9,428 nt of DNA, taken from assembly GCA_018812355.1 (NCBI GenBank), contig JAHJDQ010000074.1, forward strand, positions 1 to 9,428, written 5' to 3'. Position 1 is the stretch's first letter. Every line of letters begins with the position of its first letter. The notes below the pieces were generated by a model. It saw only the letters and a program-made list of their open reading frames with translations. It was not told the DNA's origin and searched no databases. The stretch is from Nanobdellota archaeon. GTDB lineage: Archaea > Nanobdellota > Nanobdellia > Woesearchaeales > GW2011-AR9. The position numbers were made by a program, and so were the translations under genes. Positions 1 to 5,956 of this stretch are shown here, one piece after another.

Positions 1-72
1 AGCTTCTAATCCATGAACTACAAAAGACAGAGATAGTAGAATCAATAAATTAATTAAAATTGTTTTTTTCAT
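1..72 (-). CDS. N-terminus of a secreted or membrane protein, cut by the window edge
   Basis: An ATG at 72-70 opens a frame of 24 codons running to the window edge without a stop. The peptide begins MKKTILINLLILLSLS and continues FVVHGLEA: two lysines, then about 15 hydrophobic residues, then a small-residue region. This is a typical Sec signal peptide with possible cleavage near VHG. The start lies one base after the stop of the upstream surface-protein gene and has a strong Shine-Dalgarno sequence, GGAGGT, 6 nt upstream. The two genes are therefore almost certainly cotranscribed, and the product is probably also exported. Nothing of the mature protein is visible, so its function cannot be stated. 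Confidence 0.75.
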   Translation of the reverse strand, partial: MKKTILINLLILLSLSFVVHGLEA

Positions 73-73
73 T

Positions 74-2542
74 TTATGAACCTCCACACGACACAGTATT
101 TGGGTCGTCTATTTTTTGGTAATAATACATTAAAGGAAGGAATTCCATAGTAGTTAAACAATCTCCAGCATCTTCGCCAAGACAAGCAACAGTATCTGGA
201 TCATCTATCTTTTGATAGTAATACATTAATGGAAGGAATTCAATAGCGGTTAAACAACCACTTCCATCAGCATCTCCGAATAGACAACCGATTCTATCCC
301 CTGCAGTGAAGACATAATCGGAGTTAGGAACTACGACATTACAAACATCAACATCATCAAGAATACCATCTCCATCAAGATCAGTAGATGTTGTTTCACA
401 ATCACTAGTATCATAACCACTACAATCAGCTAAACAACTTAAAGATCCGGAATCAAAATTTTGAAGAACACAAGTTTGACCATCTAATTTATTTCCATCA
501 CAAATTTCTCCATTAGTTCCATCTATTAACAAATCACCACAGTATGAAGTAACACCAACAACATTTTGGCAGGTTGCATCACAAACAGTACATGAAGTAT
601 CTCCATAAGTACAAGCTTCAGTTAAAATATTACTATCATCACATTGTTCATCAAATTCAACATTACCATCACCACATACAGACATACAGGAATTGTCACT
701 AGCACAGTCTGGATCATCACAATCAGCTAAGCCGTCAGCATCATCATCTCCCAAGGCATCGCAATTTTCAACTCTCACAGAAATATCAATAGTAACTTTA
801 CGCGTACCATCAGGTTTGGAATCAAAGAAAATATCCAATAGGCCATCTTCATTAGAATCATACCCAAAATAATCTTCTTCAATAGCTTTAAATTGATGAA
901 TACTTAAAATAGTTACATAATCATTTTCAGACATAGTAGTATCATGATACATTATATCATAAAACTTTCCTCCATATATGGTATTGTCATTGAAGTTGTT
1001 AACTAAATCTACCGAAACTGTCCGCAGAAATTTTTTATCAGCTACACAAGTATCTGGAGTATAAATACCATAACAGTCTGGATCATCGCAATCTACGAAA
1101 GTATCACCATCATCATCATCACCATTGTAACAAATTTCATCTGGAGTAATCGGTTTCTCCTCTATACAAGCTTCATCAGTTGCACAATCTGGATCATCAC
1201 AATCTATTTTTGGAAGTGTCCCGATAGATTGAGAACCAAATCCTCTTTTAATCGCTTCTCCAGCAATAGCTGTATCACGAGAGAATAACCCTTTCAACCA
1301 ATTAACAGCTCGCGCTAACCAAGATGTTCCTGTTTCTTCTTCTGGTAAGGCAGTAGCTTTACCACCAAATACAAATTGCCCTTTAGGTTTTGCTCCTAAA
1401 GAACTGCTTTCTTTTGTTGTAGTAGTAGGAATATCAACACTTCCTGCACTAGGCATAGTTGATTCACTTTTTGTAGAAACCTTTCCTCCAATACTAGGAA
1501 GATCTTTTGAGAAATCATTAAGAGTAGAAGTGGTATCTCCAGTTTTGGTATCTCCACTACCTACAGTAGTAGGAATACCACTTCCGATACTAGGCATAGT
1601 TGATCCACTCTTAGTAGAAGTTTTTCCCCCAACACTAGGAAGATCTTTTGAGATATCTGTTTTAGTAACAGATGTAGATAAATCAGCATCATTATCAAAA
1701 CCATCATTGCAAGTTAATTCTTTTGCATATTCGCATAAATCACCCTCACTATTTCCGGCTTGACCATCACAATCCGCATCAGCACAATCAACAAAACCGT
1801 CACCATCATCATCTATTTTATTATCGCAAATTAATTCGTTATCTGGAGTTGGAGTATAAACAGTTATTACCTGATCTTCAAATACATAAGGATCATCTTT
1901 AGCTTTCGTTACAGATCGAGGATCTGGCGTTGCTGCCAATCCAGCCCAATTATCATAAAAATATTCATAAGATATTCTTCCGATCTCAATCCGAATAGAG
2001 TCAGTAGTCTTAGGAAGAGAATAAGTTTCTTCAGATTCAAATAAAAAGTATGTATTTCCATTTTTTTCAAAAGTAGTAGCATCTACTTCCATAGATAATT
2101 CTATATCTTGAGGAGTATTATAAGCCTCAGGTCGAATTCTAATGAACAATTCAATTGTCTTTATGTTAAACTGATCCACATTTGGGCTAACCCAGCTTGT
2201 TGATTCTGCCCGATACCAATCAATCTCCTCCTCTACCTCTGCAATCATTGCAGCACCGTTATCTTCAATTTCATTAAAAAGCCTTTCACTAATTCCAAGA
2301 CGAATATTAAACTCTTCATTAACATTTACAACATCCGGTTGAAACTGTAAATCATATGAATAAGCTGTTGCTTGTCCCGCAATCGCTCTCTCAGAAGGAT
2401 TACTCACTACTACTAACAAAATACCAATAAATAAAACAGCAATCGCTATCCCAGCAATCAACCATACTTTATGTTTATCAACAGAACCCTTTTTAGAAAT
2501 TTTCTTAGAATATTTATTCTTAGCAACTTTCTTCCTATCCAT
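74..2542 (-). CDS. Membrane-anchored Cys/Asp-rich modular surface protein (822 aa)
   Basis: The protein has a lysine-rich N-terminus and a membrane helix at residues 27-47, then AIAGQATA at 53-60 and a beta-rich ectodomain. Asp/Cys motifs of the form C-x4-DDDGDG-x3-DC-x-D-x-DC lie near 239-258, 471-490 and 594-613, and a split fourth copy at 278-286 plus 446-453. A Myxococcus-type cysteine-rich repeat (CGDG...EQCDD) starts at 623, a variant copy at 668, and a thrombospondin type 3-like DLDGDGILDD at 721-730. The C-terminus carries two copies of an EF-hand/dockerin-like segment ending EFLPLMYYYQKIDDP. It is probably a calcium-binding, disulfide-stabilised cell-surface protein. Residues 287-445 are a Ser/Thr/Gly-rich insert. 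The ATG has the Shine-Dalgarno AAGGTGAT 7 nt upstream. Ligand or partner is unknown. Confidence 0.85.
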   Translation of the reverse strand: MDRKKVAKNKYSKKISKKGSVDKHKVWLIAGIAIAVLFIGILLVVVSNPSERAIAGQATAYSYDLQFQPDVVNVNEEFNIRLGISERLFNEIEDNGAAMIAEVEEEIDWYRAESTSWVSPNVDQFNIKTIELFIRIRPEAYNTPQDIELSMEVDATTFEKNGNTYFLFESEETYSLPKTTDSIRIEIGRISYEYFYDNWAGLAATPDPRSVTKAKDDPYVFEDQVITVYTPTPDNELICDNKIDDDGDGFVDCADADCDGQAGNSEGDLCEYAKELTCNDGFDNDADLSTSVTKTDISKDLPSVGGKTSTKSGSTMPSIGSGIPTTVGSGDTKTGDTTSTLNDFSKDLPSIGGKVSTKSESTMPSAGSVDIPTTTTKESSSLGAKPKGQFVFGGKATALPEEETGTSWLARAVNWLKGLFSRDTAIAGEAIKRGFGSQSIGTLPKIDCDDPDCATDEACIEEKPITPDEICYNGDDDDGDTFVDCDDPDCYGIYTPDTCVADKKFLRTVSVDLVNNFNDNTIYGGKFYDIMYHDTTMSENDYVTILSIHQFKAIEEDYFGYDSNEDGLLDIFFDSKPDGTRKVTIDISVRVENCDALGDDDADGLADCDDPDCASDNSCMSVCGDGNVEFDEQCDDSNILTEACTYGDTSCTVCDATCQNVVGVTSYCGDLLIDGTNGEICDGNKLDGQTCVLQNFDSGSLSCLADCSGYDTSDCETTSTDLDGDGILDDVDVCNVVVPNSDYVFTAGDRIGCLFGDADGSGCLTAIEFLPLMYYYQKIDDPDTVACLGEDAGDCLTTMEFLPLMYYYQKIDDPNTVSCGGS
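79..85 (-). promoter_or_regulatory. Shine-Dalgarno of the truncated gene, inside the previous gene's last codons
   Basis: GGAGGTT on the minus strand sits 6 nt before the ATG at 72. The same bases encode the final Gly-Gly-Ser of the upstream surface protein, so the end of one gene and the ribosome binding site of the next are superimposed. This fixes the start of the truncated gene and implies one mRNA. Confidence 0.75.
94..257 (-). repeat. Tandem duplication encoding the dockerin/EF-hand-like tail
   Basis: Two 68-bp copies at 94-161 and 190-257 encode near-identical segments with CLTxxEFLPLMYYYQKIDDP and end close to the stop codon. Only the upstream protein copy keeps a full D-x-D-x-S-G calcium-type loop (DADGSG); the other reads EDAGD. 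The nucleotide copies differ at several positions, so the duplication is not very recent. Confidence 0.8.
1428..1657 (-). repeat. Internal direct repeat inside the low-complexity insert of the surface protein
   Basis: Copies at 1428-1516 and 1572-1657 both encode SKDLPSxGGKxSTKSxSTMP followed by Ser/Gly/Thr-rich linker. Both are read in the same frame, and they differ at scattered positions. They make up much of the segment that separates the two halves of one Asp/Cys motif. Confidence 0.75.
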
Positions 2543-2585
2543 TATAAATCACCTTCTTTTTTAATATAAAGAAGTAAACTTTTTT

Positions 2586-2608
2586 TATTTATATATCTAC
2601 CGTTTTTT
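2586..2608. repeat. Direct repeat flanking TA module A, copy 1
   Basis: This 23-bp sequence matches 3701-3723 with one mismatch, at the fifth base. The shared core is ATATATCTACCG followed by six T on the plus strand. This copy overlaps the last codons and stop of HEPN-A and supplies the TATA box of the surface-protein gene. Together the copies bracket the two genes of module A. Confidence 0.7.
2588..2595 (-). promoter_or_regulatory. TATA box of the surface-protein gene
   Basis: TATATAAA on the minus strand is centred about 50 nt before the ATG at 2542. This predicts a transcription start near 2565 and a leader of about 23 nt that contains the AAGGTGAT ribosome binding site. The box lies immediately after the HEPN-A stop codon and inside a 23-bp direct repeat that also occurs on the other side of module A. 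Confidence 0.55.
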
Positions 2609-3010
2609 TAAGCCAACCTCAGCTACCAGCTCTTTTACTGCCTTTAAGATGGGCTGAAAGTTACTTTTAGCGATCACCATTACCTCTTTCACTTCTTCTA
2701 GTTTTGGTCGATAACCGTAATAATTAACATTATGCCTTAACCTTCTTAAATTATCAATAACATAAATTGGCCTTTCTGTCTCAACTTTTACTTTAGTCAA
2801 TTCTCTTATTGGCGCAATGTGATCTTCTGATTTCACTCCTTTCGCCACTAATAAAGCATCACCCAACATCCTAAAACATTCGTAAATATTTCTGACAATT
2901 GTTGATCCGGATTCTTCACTAGGTTTAATTGATAAAGTAAACTTCATTTCCCTTTCCGTTGCGGCAAGAATACTTAAGGCATTTTTCCGATCTGGTCTTT
3001 TATACCTCAT
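2597..3010 (-). CDS. HEPN-domain protein, toxin partner of module A
   Basis: A 137-residue, largely helical protein. The diagnostic segment is RRLRHNVNYYGYRP at 89-102, the R-[NH]-x-x-NYYG variant found in HEPN proteins paired with minimal nucleotidyltransferases. In the family, HEPN toxins are ribonucleases or targets of AMP/oligo-AMP transfer by the MNT partner on a conserved Tyr; Tyr97 and Tyr98 are candidates. Its ATG overlaps the stop of the upstream MNT gene (ATGA), and GGAGGT lies 3 nt before it, which implies translational coupling. The same NYYG motif occurs in the broken HEPN of module B. It appears intact. RNase activity is inferred from the family. Confidence 0.8.
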   Translation of the reverse strand: MRYKRPDRKNALSILAATEREMKFTLSIKPSEESGSTIVRNIYECFRMLGDALLVAKGVKSEDHIAPIRELTKVKVETERPIYVIDNLRRLRHNVNYYGYRPKLEEVKEVMVIAKSNFQPILKAVKELVAEVGLKKR

Positions 3011-3588
3011 TTTACCTCCAAAAATCCCTCAATCACAATACCATTGGCAATGTTTGAAAATAAGTTTAAATCAATATCCTTCCTAGAAAAGATGTGTAAA
3101 TTCACCGTAACATTTTTCCTAAACCCAAATTTAGGTATTACCCCCAATTCTTTAACTCTTAGCTTTCCAGCAGCAACTTCGATGGCCAAATCTAGATCAC
3201 TTTCCTCAGTATCATCGCCTTTTCTATAGCTGCCAAACAGGACTACTGATTTAACATTTCCGATTATTCTGAAAACATCTTCTCTTAAGTTATCATAATA
3301 AGCTCTATACACCATGGTTAAATTAAAGGGAATTTTCTGAGAAGTATTGAAATCATGATTCTGGTTACAAGTAATCCTCCAGGTTTTTCCATATACTTTT
3401 TTATTCAAAAACCCTTCTTTAACCAAAGCGCTTACTATTTTCTTAGCAGTTGTTTTAGATATTTTCAAACTAGAAGCTAAATCATTTAATCCCATTTCTA
3501 TGTTCGGAAATGAGAAAAAAAAAGAGAGAACTTTTTGATAAGCTTCATTCAATTTGCCAATACTCACATTTTTTAATATTTCAACCAT
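3007..3588 (-). CDS. Winged-helix MNT-type nucleotidyltransferase, antitoxin of module A
   Basis: From the chosen start the protein is 193 aa. An N-terminal winged helix (about 33-63, DLASSLKISKTTAKKIV) is followed by a minimal nucleotidyltransferase domain with GS-x10-DxD (GS at 119-120, aspartates at 131 and 133). Family members transfer AMP to the cognate HEPN toxin and neutralise it; the HTH suggests autorepression. An in-frame GTG at 3603 exists, but the TATA box at 3612-3619 is centred 27 nt before the ATG at 3588 and no Shine-Dalgarno is present, so I prefer a leaderless ATG at 3588. The stop overlaps the HEPN-A start by 4 nt. Confidence 0.82.
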   Translation of the reverse strand: MVEILKNVSIGKLNEAYQKVLSFFFSFPNIEMGLNDLASSLKISKTTAKKIVSALVKEGFLNKKVYGKTWRITCNQNHDFNTSQKIPFNLTMVYRAYYDNLREDVFRIIGNVKSVVLFGSYRKGDDTEESDLDLAIEVAAGKLRVKELGVIPKFGFRKNVTVNLHIFSRKDIDLNLFSNIANGIVIEGFLEVK

Positions 3589-3611
3589 TTCATGAAGTAA
3601 CACATAATACT

Positions 3612-3671
3612 ATATAAACTTTTCCGTTACCCTCCGGTATTGTTTAGAACCATATGAATTTTCTAAGAACC
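3612..3671 (-). promoter_or_regulatory. Module A promoter with possible upstream operator repeats
   Basis: TTTATATA on the minus strand (3612-3619) is preceded by a purine-rich BRE-like CGGAAAAG. Further upstream, the plus-strand hexamer AGAACC, with an A following, occurs at 3646-3651 and 3666-3671, exactly 20 bp apart and in the same orientation. That spacing equals the spacing of the palindromes in front of module B. The box is strong; the operator role of the repeats is inference. Confidence 0.5.
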
Positions 3672-3700
3672 AACAACCTAATTTGGTTAATTTATTTTTG

Positions 3701-3723
3701 TATTCATATATCTACCGTTTTTT
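3701..3723. repeat. Direct repeat flanking TA module A, copy 2
   Basis: Partner of the repeat at 2586-2608 (22 of 23 identical, same orientation). It lies between the stop of the broken HEPN-B frame (3742) and the module A promoter. The rest of the interval 3604-3741 holds that promoter and a T-run after the HEPN-B stop; I see no gene in it. Confidence 0.7.
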
Positions 3724-3741
3724 ATAAGAAGAAAAAAGAGT

Positions 3742-3968
3742 CTATTTTTCTAAGTAAACCATGATAAAATCCCTTAACTTCTTTATTCTCTTGATGATTT
3801 CTTCAGCTTCTTCTGGTAAGACCTCTTTTCCATAATAGTTAACCGCATTTCTAATTTACTGGAAGAAATTAATTTATTTTCACTGGAATTAATTAAAGAC
3901 TTAATCATCTCTGAATCAACACTGACATCTTTAACAATTCTCTTACTGCAACATTCTTCCCAATCCAT
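3742..3968 (-). pseudogene. Broken HEPN toxin of module B (internal deletion plus frame change)
   Basis: The ATG at 3968 overlaps the MNT-B stop (TAATG) and has the Shine-Dalgarno GGGAGGT. The first 40 residues (MDWEECCSKRIVKDVS through the serines and KLE) look like a HEPN N-terminus. Near 3850-3860 the reading frame changes. In the shifted frame, IRNAVNYYGKEVLPEE and a helical tail ending MVYLEK run to a TAG at 3744-3742, which is a HEPN C-terminus. The two halves total about 77 codons against 137 for HEPN-A, so some 50-60 middle residues are gone as well as the frame. The original frame would yield a 61-residue chimera ending at 3783. The toxin is probably inactive. Confidence 0.82.
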
Positions 3969-4477
3969 TAAAATTTTAACCTCCCATTTAAAACAACTCC
4001 GTTAATAACATTGTTAGCTAACTCCTCACTCTTAATTTCTTTTATTGATTTAAACCAAAACAATTGTACCTTTCTTCCTAATTTACCCTCAAATTTTTCT
4101 AAATTAATTTTCTTTTTAAGAGCAAAAATGGCTAAATCAATGTCGGAGTCTTCTTTTATTTCTCCTTTAGATAACGAACCAAATAAAACAATTGTAGGAT
4201 TAGTTAGCTGCTTCTCCAAAAAACAAACTAATTCTTCCAACTTTTCACTCCAATAAAGTCTTGACAAATCAACAAACTGTTTACTACTTTTATCGGCATA
4301 AAAAAATAGGAAATTCCTATACTCTTTTTTTTTTAAAATCTTTTCTTTAAAATAATAATAAAGTAACTTCGAAGCAGTAGGTGGAGATACTTTAATAATC
4401 TTAGCATATTCCCTAACATTAATTCGTCTATAACAATCTTCAAAGAAAGGATGCAAGTTGTTAATTTTTCTTAACAT
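3968..4477 (-). CDS. Winged-helix MNT-type nucleotidyltransferase, orphan antitoxin of module B
   Basis: A 169-residue protein. A DNA-binding helix-turn-helix lies at about 19-49 (VREYAKIIKVSPPTASKL). The nucleotidyltransferase motif GS-x10-DxD has GS at 100-101 and aspartates at 112 and 114. The fold ends with NVINGVVLNG, resembling the C-termini of the other two MNTs here. The ATG lies about 27 nt below a TATA box, so the mRNA is predicted to be leaderless. The start codon sits in the centre of a 16-bp perfect palindrome. The partner HEPN gene that overlaps its stop is broken, yet this gene looks intact, so it may persist as a repressor or as an anti-addiction gene against related toxins. 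Confidence 0.82.
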   Translation of the reverse strand: MLRKINNLHPFFEDCYRRINVREYAKIIKVSPPTASKLLYYYFKEKILKKKEYRNFLFFYADKSSKQFVDLSRLYWSEKLEELVCFLEKQLTNPTIVLFGSLSKGEIKEDSDIDLAIFALKKKINLEKFEGKLGRKVQLFWFKSIKEIKSEELANNVINGVVLNGRLKF

Positions 4478-4508
4478 ATGTTAAGATTATTTAACAGATG
4501 TTTATAAA
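4470..4508 (-). promoter_or_regulatory. Module B promoter with two palindromic operators 20 bp apart
   Basis: CTTAACATATGTTAAG (4470-4485) is a perfect 16-bp palindrome centred on the start codon and predicted transcription start. TTAACAGATGTTTA (4491-4504) matches its 14-bp core at 12 positions, and the centres are 20 bp apart. The TATA box TTTATAAA spans 4501-4508 and overlaps the second site. A dimeric repressor bound at both sites would block TBP and the initiation site. The HTH of MNT-B is the obvious candidate; that assignment is inference. Confidence 0.72.
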
Positions 4509-4518
4509 TTTTTCGATT

Positions 4519-4806
4519 AAAAGTACATATTAAGTCAGTTCTTATGAGCAGGGCACGGCGCCTTGGATTTTGTTCGTTTTACTCACAAAATGTAACAGAA
4601 AACAAAGATTCGCGAGAAAAGCCAGCGAGCTTTTCTGTGTCCTGAGAGGCAAAGCCTCTGGGAAACCAGAAATTCAAAAAGAATTTCTCAGTTCACCAAA
4701 AATCAAAATGATTTTTATGTGTTCTGGAACATCCCAAAAACGTTTCACGTTTTTGATATGCGCCTCCATTGGCGCTGCTCACTCAATAGACTTAATACGT
4801 ACGTTT
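4519..4806. repeat. Multi-hairpin intergenic element 1
   Basis: An outer inverted repeat (4519-4536 with 4789-4806, two mismatches) and a second enclosing stem TGAGCAG/CTGCTCA (4545-4551 with 4775-4781) surround several perfect hairpins. These are AGAAAAGC/GCTTTTCT (4615-4636), AGAGGC/GCCTCT (4645-4659), AGAAATTC/GAATTTCT (4668-4688), AAAAATCA/TGATTTTT (4698-4716), CAAAAACGT/ACGTTTTTG (4735-4755) and GCGCC/GGCGC (4760-4775). Loops are 3-6 nt. No protein-coding signal was found in it. It starts just past the HEPN-C stop (4825), after a T-run at 4817-4822 read as A on the plus strand, and ends before the module B promoter. Confidence 0.75.
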
Positions 4807-4824
4807 TTTTAGGAAGAAAAAATA

Positions 4825-5307
4825 CTACAATTCCCTAAACTTTTCTCTCAACATTGAAATATCTGAACTTTTCAGTTTCGTTAAATAAGCCCTTAATGAA
4901 AAAATGAACTCTTCCGCTTCAGAAACCAATTCTTTAGCAATCGTAGCATTAAGTTTAAGATTGTTTTCTGTATCAGCATAATACTGTTTGTCAATCCTTT
5001 CTTTTTTCGCTTTCCGAATAATTTTCTCAAGCTCAAATAAACCAAACTCTTTCAAAAGCATTATTGCTCTTGTATGATTCTCACATTTGATTCCACACTT
5101 AAAAAGTAAAGCAATCAAAGAATTGTACATGGCATAATAAGAAGAACTTACCGAATTTTCTTCCAATCCTGCGTTCAACAACAATTTCGCTGCTTTTAAT
5201 GAATCTGAAGATTTCTTTAAATAAGATAGCATCATCTCTTCTGATTCTTCAACTAATTTTAACTTTCCTTCTGCTTTTAACTTACTCAAAAAATTTGATT
5301 TTCTCAT
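4825..5307 (-). CDS. HEPN-domain protein, toxin partner of module C
   Basis: A 160-residue helical protein of the PF05168-like HEPN type. It has a helix with LLLNAGLEENSVSSSYYAMY (42-61), a second hydrophobic helix with H78, then KERIDKQYY at 102-110, the usual R-x-D-x-x-Y position of this family. It differs clearly from HEPN-A and HEPN-B, which carry NYYG, so modules A/B and C have different HEPN lineages. I chose the ATG at 5307 because GAGGAG lies 4 nt upstream; the ATG at 5337 has no ribosome binding site. The start overlaps the MNT-C gene by 26 nt. Toxicity is inferred from the genomic pairing. Confidence 0.8.
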   Translation of the reverse strand: MRKSNFLSKLKAEGKLKLVEESEEMMLSYLKKSSDSLKAAKLLLNAGLEENSVSSSYYAMYNSLIALLFKCGIKCENHTRAIMLLKEFGLFELEKIIRKAKKERIDKQYYADTENNLKLNATIAKELVSEAEEFIFSLRAYLTKLKSSDISMLREKFREL

Positions 5308-5827
5308 AAAACTCCTCTTCCCCTCTAATAACAACATGGTTTTTAATAATTTCTCTAATCAACAAGTCATTAGGGTTAAACAGGCCCATTTTTACATTTA
5401 ATTTTGAATGAATATTTTCAAGATCTGCTTTCATTTTTCTGTTATTAGTCTCTACGTACAAATCAATATCACTTTTACTTGTCGAAGTAAACTTAGCATA
5501 ACTACCAAAAAGAATAATCATTTCTCCAGAGCACTTTTTTAATACATCCTCAATAATTGGTTCAAGAAAGGGATATCGATCAATTAATTCCAAAAACTTA
5601 TCATTTTCAGCATTGAAAATGTATTTCTTAGCAGAAAATCCTTTCTTGATAAAATAAACTTTATTCCTTCCCTCAATTTTTGCATCAAGAACATTCTCTT
5701 TCTCTAATTGAATTAATTTTCTCTGCACTGTTGCCTGCGGTATTCTAATTAACTTTACTAGAGCGCGGCCATGTAACTCTCCACGAACTAATTCTAAAAT
5801 TAGCTTACTGACCCAGTTATGATTCAT
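5282..5827 (-). CDS. Winged-helix MNT-type nucleotidyltransferase, antitoxin of module C
   Basis: From the chosen start the protein is 181 aa. A winged helix (about 20-48, GRALVKLIRIPQATVQRKL) precedes the nucleotidyltransferase motif GS-x10-DxD (GS at 108-109, aspartates at 120 and 122), then NVKMGLFNP and a C-terminal NHVVIRG like its relatives. Candidate ATGs are 5827, 5836 and 5881. The TATA box TTTAAATA at 5850-5857 is centred 27 nt before 5827, and there is no Shine-Dalgarno, so a leaderless start at 5827 fits best (5836 is possible). It is the first gene of the TA island. Its stop lies inside the HEPN-C gene, implying coupled expression. Confidence 0.8.
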   Translation of the reverse strand: MNHNWVSKLILELVRGELHGRALVKLIRIPQATVQRKLIQLEKENVLDAKIEGRNKVYFIKKGFSAKKYIFNAENDKFLELIDRYPFLEPIIEDVLKKCSGEMIILFGSYAKFTSTSKSDIDLYVETNNRKMKADLENIHSKLNVKMGLFNPNDLLIREIIKNHVVIRGEEEFYEKIKFFE

Positions 5828-5849
5828 ATGAACCATAAAAGAGTCATTA

Positions 5850-5887
5850 TATTTAAAGATTTTGGTTGTAAAAAACAACAAAGTTGT
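5850..5887 (-). promoter_or_regulatory. Module C promoter with alternating GTTGT/ACAAC sites
   Basis: The TATA box TTTAAATA spans 5850-5857. Just upstream, the plus strand reads GTTGT (5865-5869), ACAAC (5875-5879) and GTTGT (5883-5887), an alternating inverted arrangement that could bind a dimeric repressor such as MNT-C. Box position is well supported; the operator role is a guess. The rest of the 5837-5945 gap shows no gene. Confidence 0.45.
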
Positions 5888-5945
5888 AAACTAACAAAAG
5901 AGCAATAAAAAGAGATGAATGTTGTACAATTAAACAAATACTTAG

Positions 5946-5954
5946 AAAAAAAAA
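5946..5954 (-). terminator. Oligo-T terminator after tRNA-Ser
   Basis: Nine consecutive T on the minus strand begin two bases after the tRNA discriminator base. This is the usual archaeal intrinsic termination signal; no hairpin is needed. Confidence 0.7.
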
Positions 5955-5956
5955 TA

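Noticed and set aside
1530..1763. A 77-codon plus-strand frame
   Set aside because: Shadow of the Ser/Thr/Gly repeat region of the surface protein on the other strand.
3783..3968. A genuine 61-aa small protein
   Set aside because: The last 20 residues are the out-of-frame reading of a HEPN C-terminus (IRNAVNYYGKEV in the other frame), so this is a decayed gene.
3742..3968. Programmed ribosomal frameshift in HEPN-B
   Set aside because: No slippery run lies at the junction, and about 50-60 residues of the domain are missing, so a frameshift alone would not restore a HEPN fold.
4519..4806. Integron attC-type recombination site
   Set aside because: attC sites have a single imperfect hairpin with conserved R and L boxes; here there are many separate perfect stems, and no integrase is visible.
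4570..4812. An 80-codon plus-strand frame
   Set aside because: It lies entirely within hairpin element 1 and its immediate edge; the predicted peptide has no domain and the start has no promoter or ribosome binding site. It is open only by chance.
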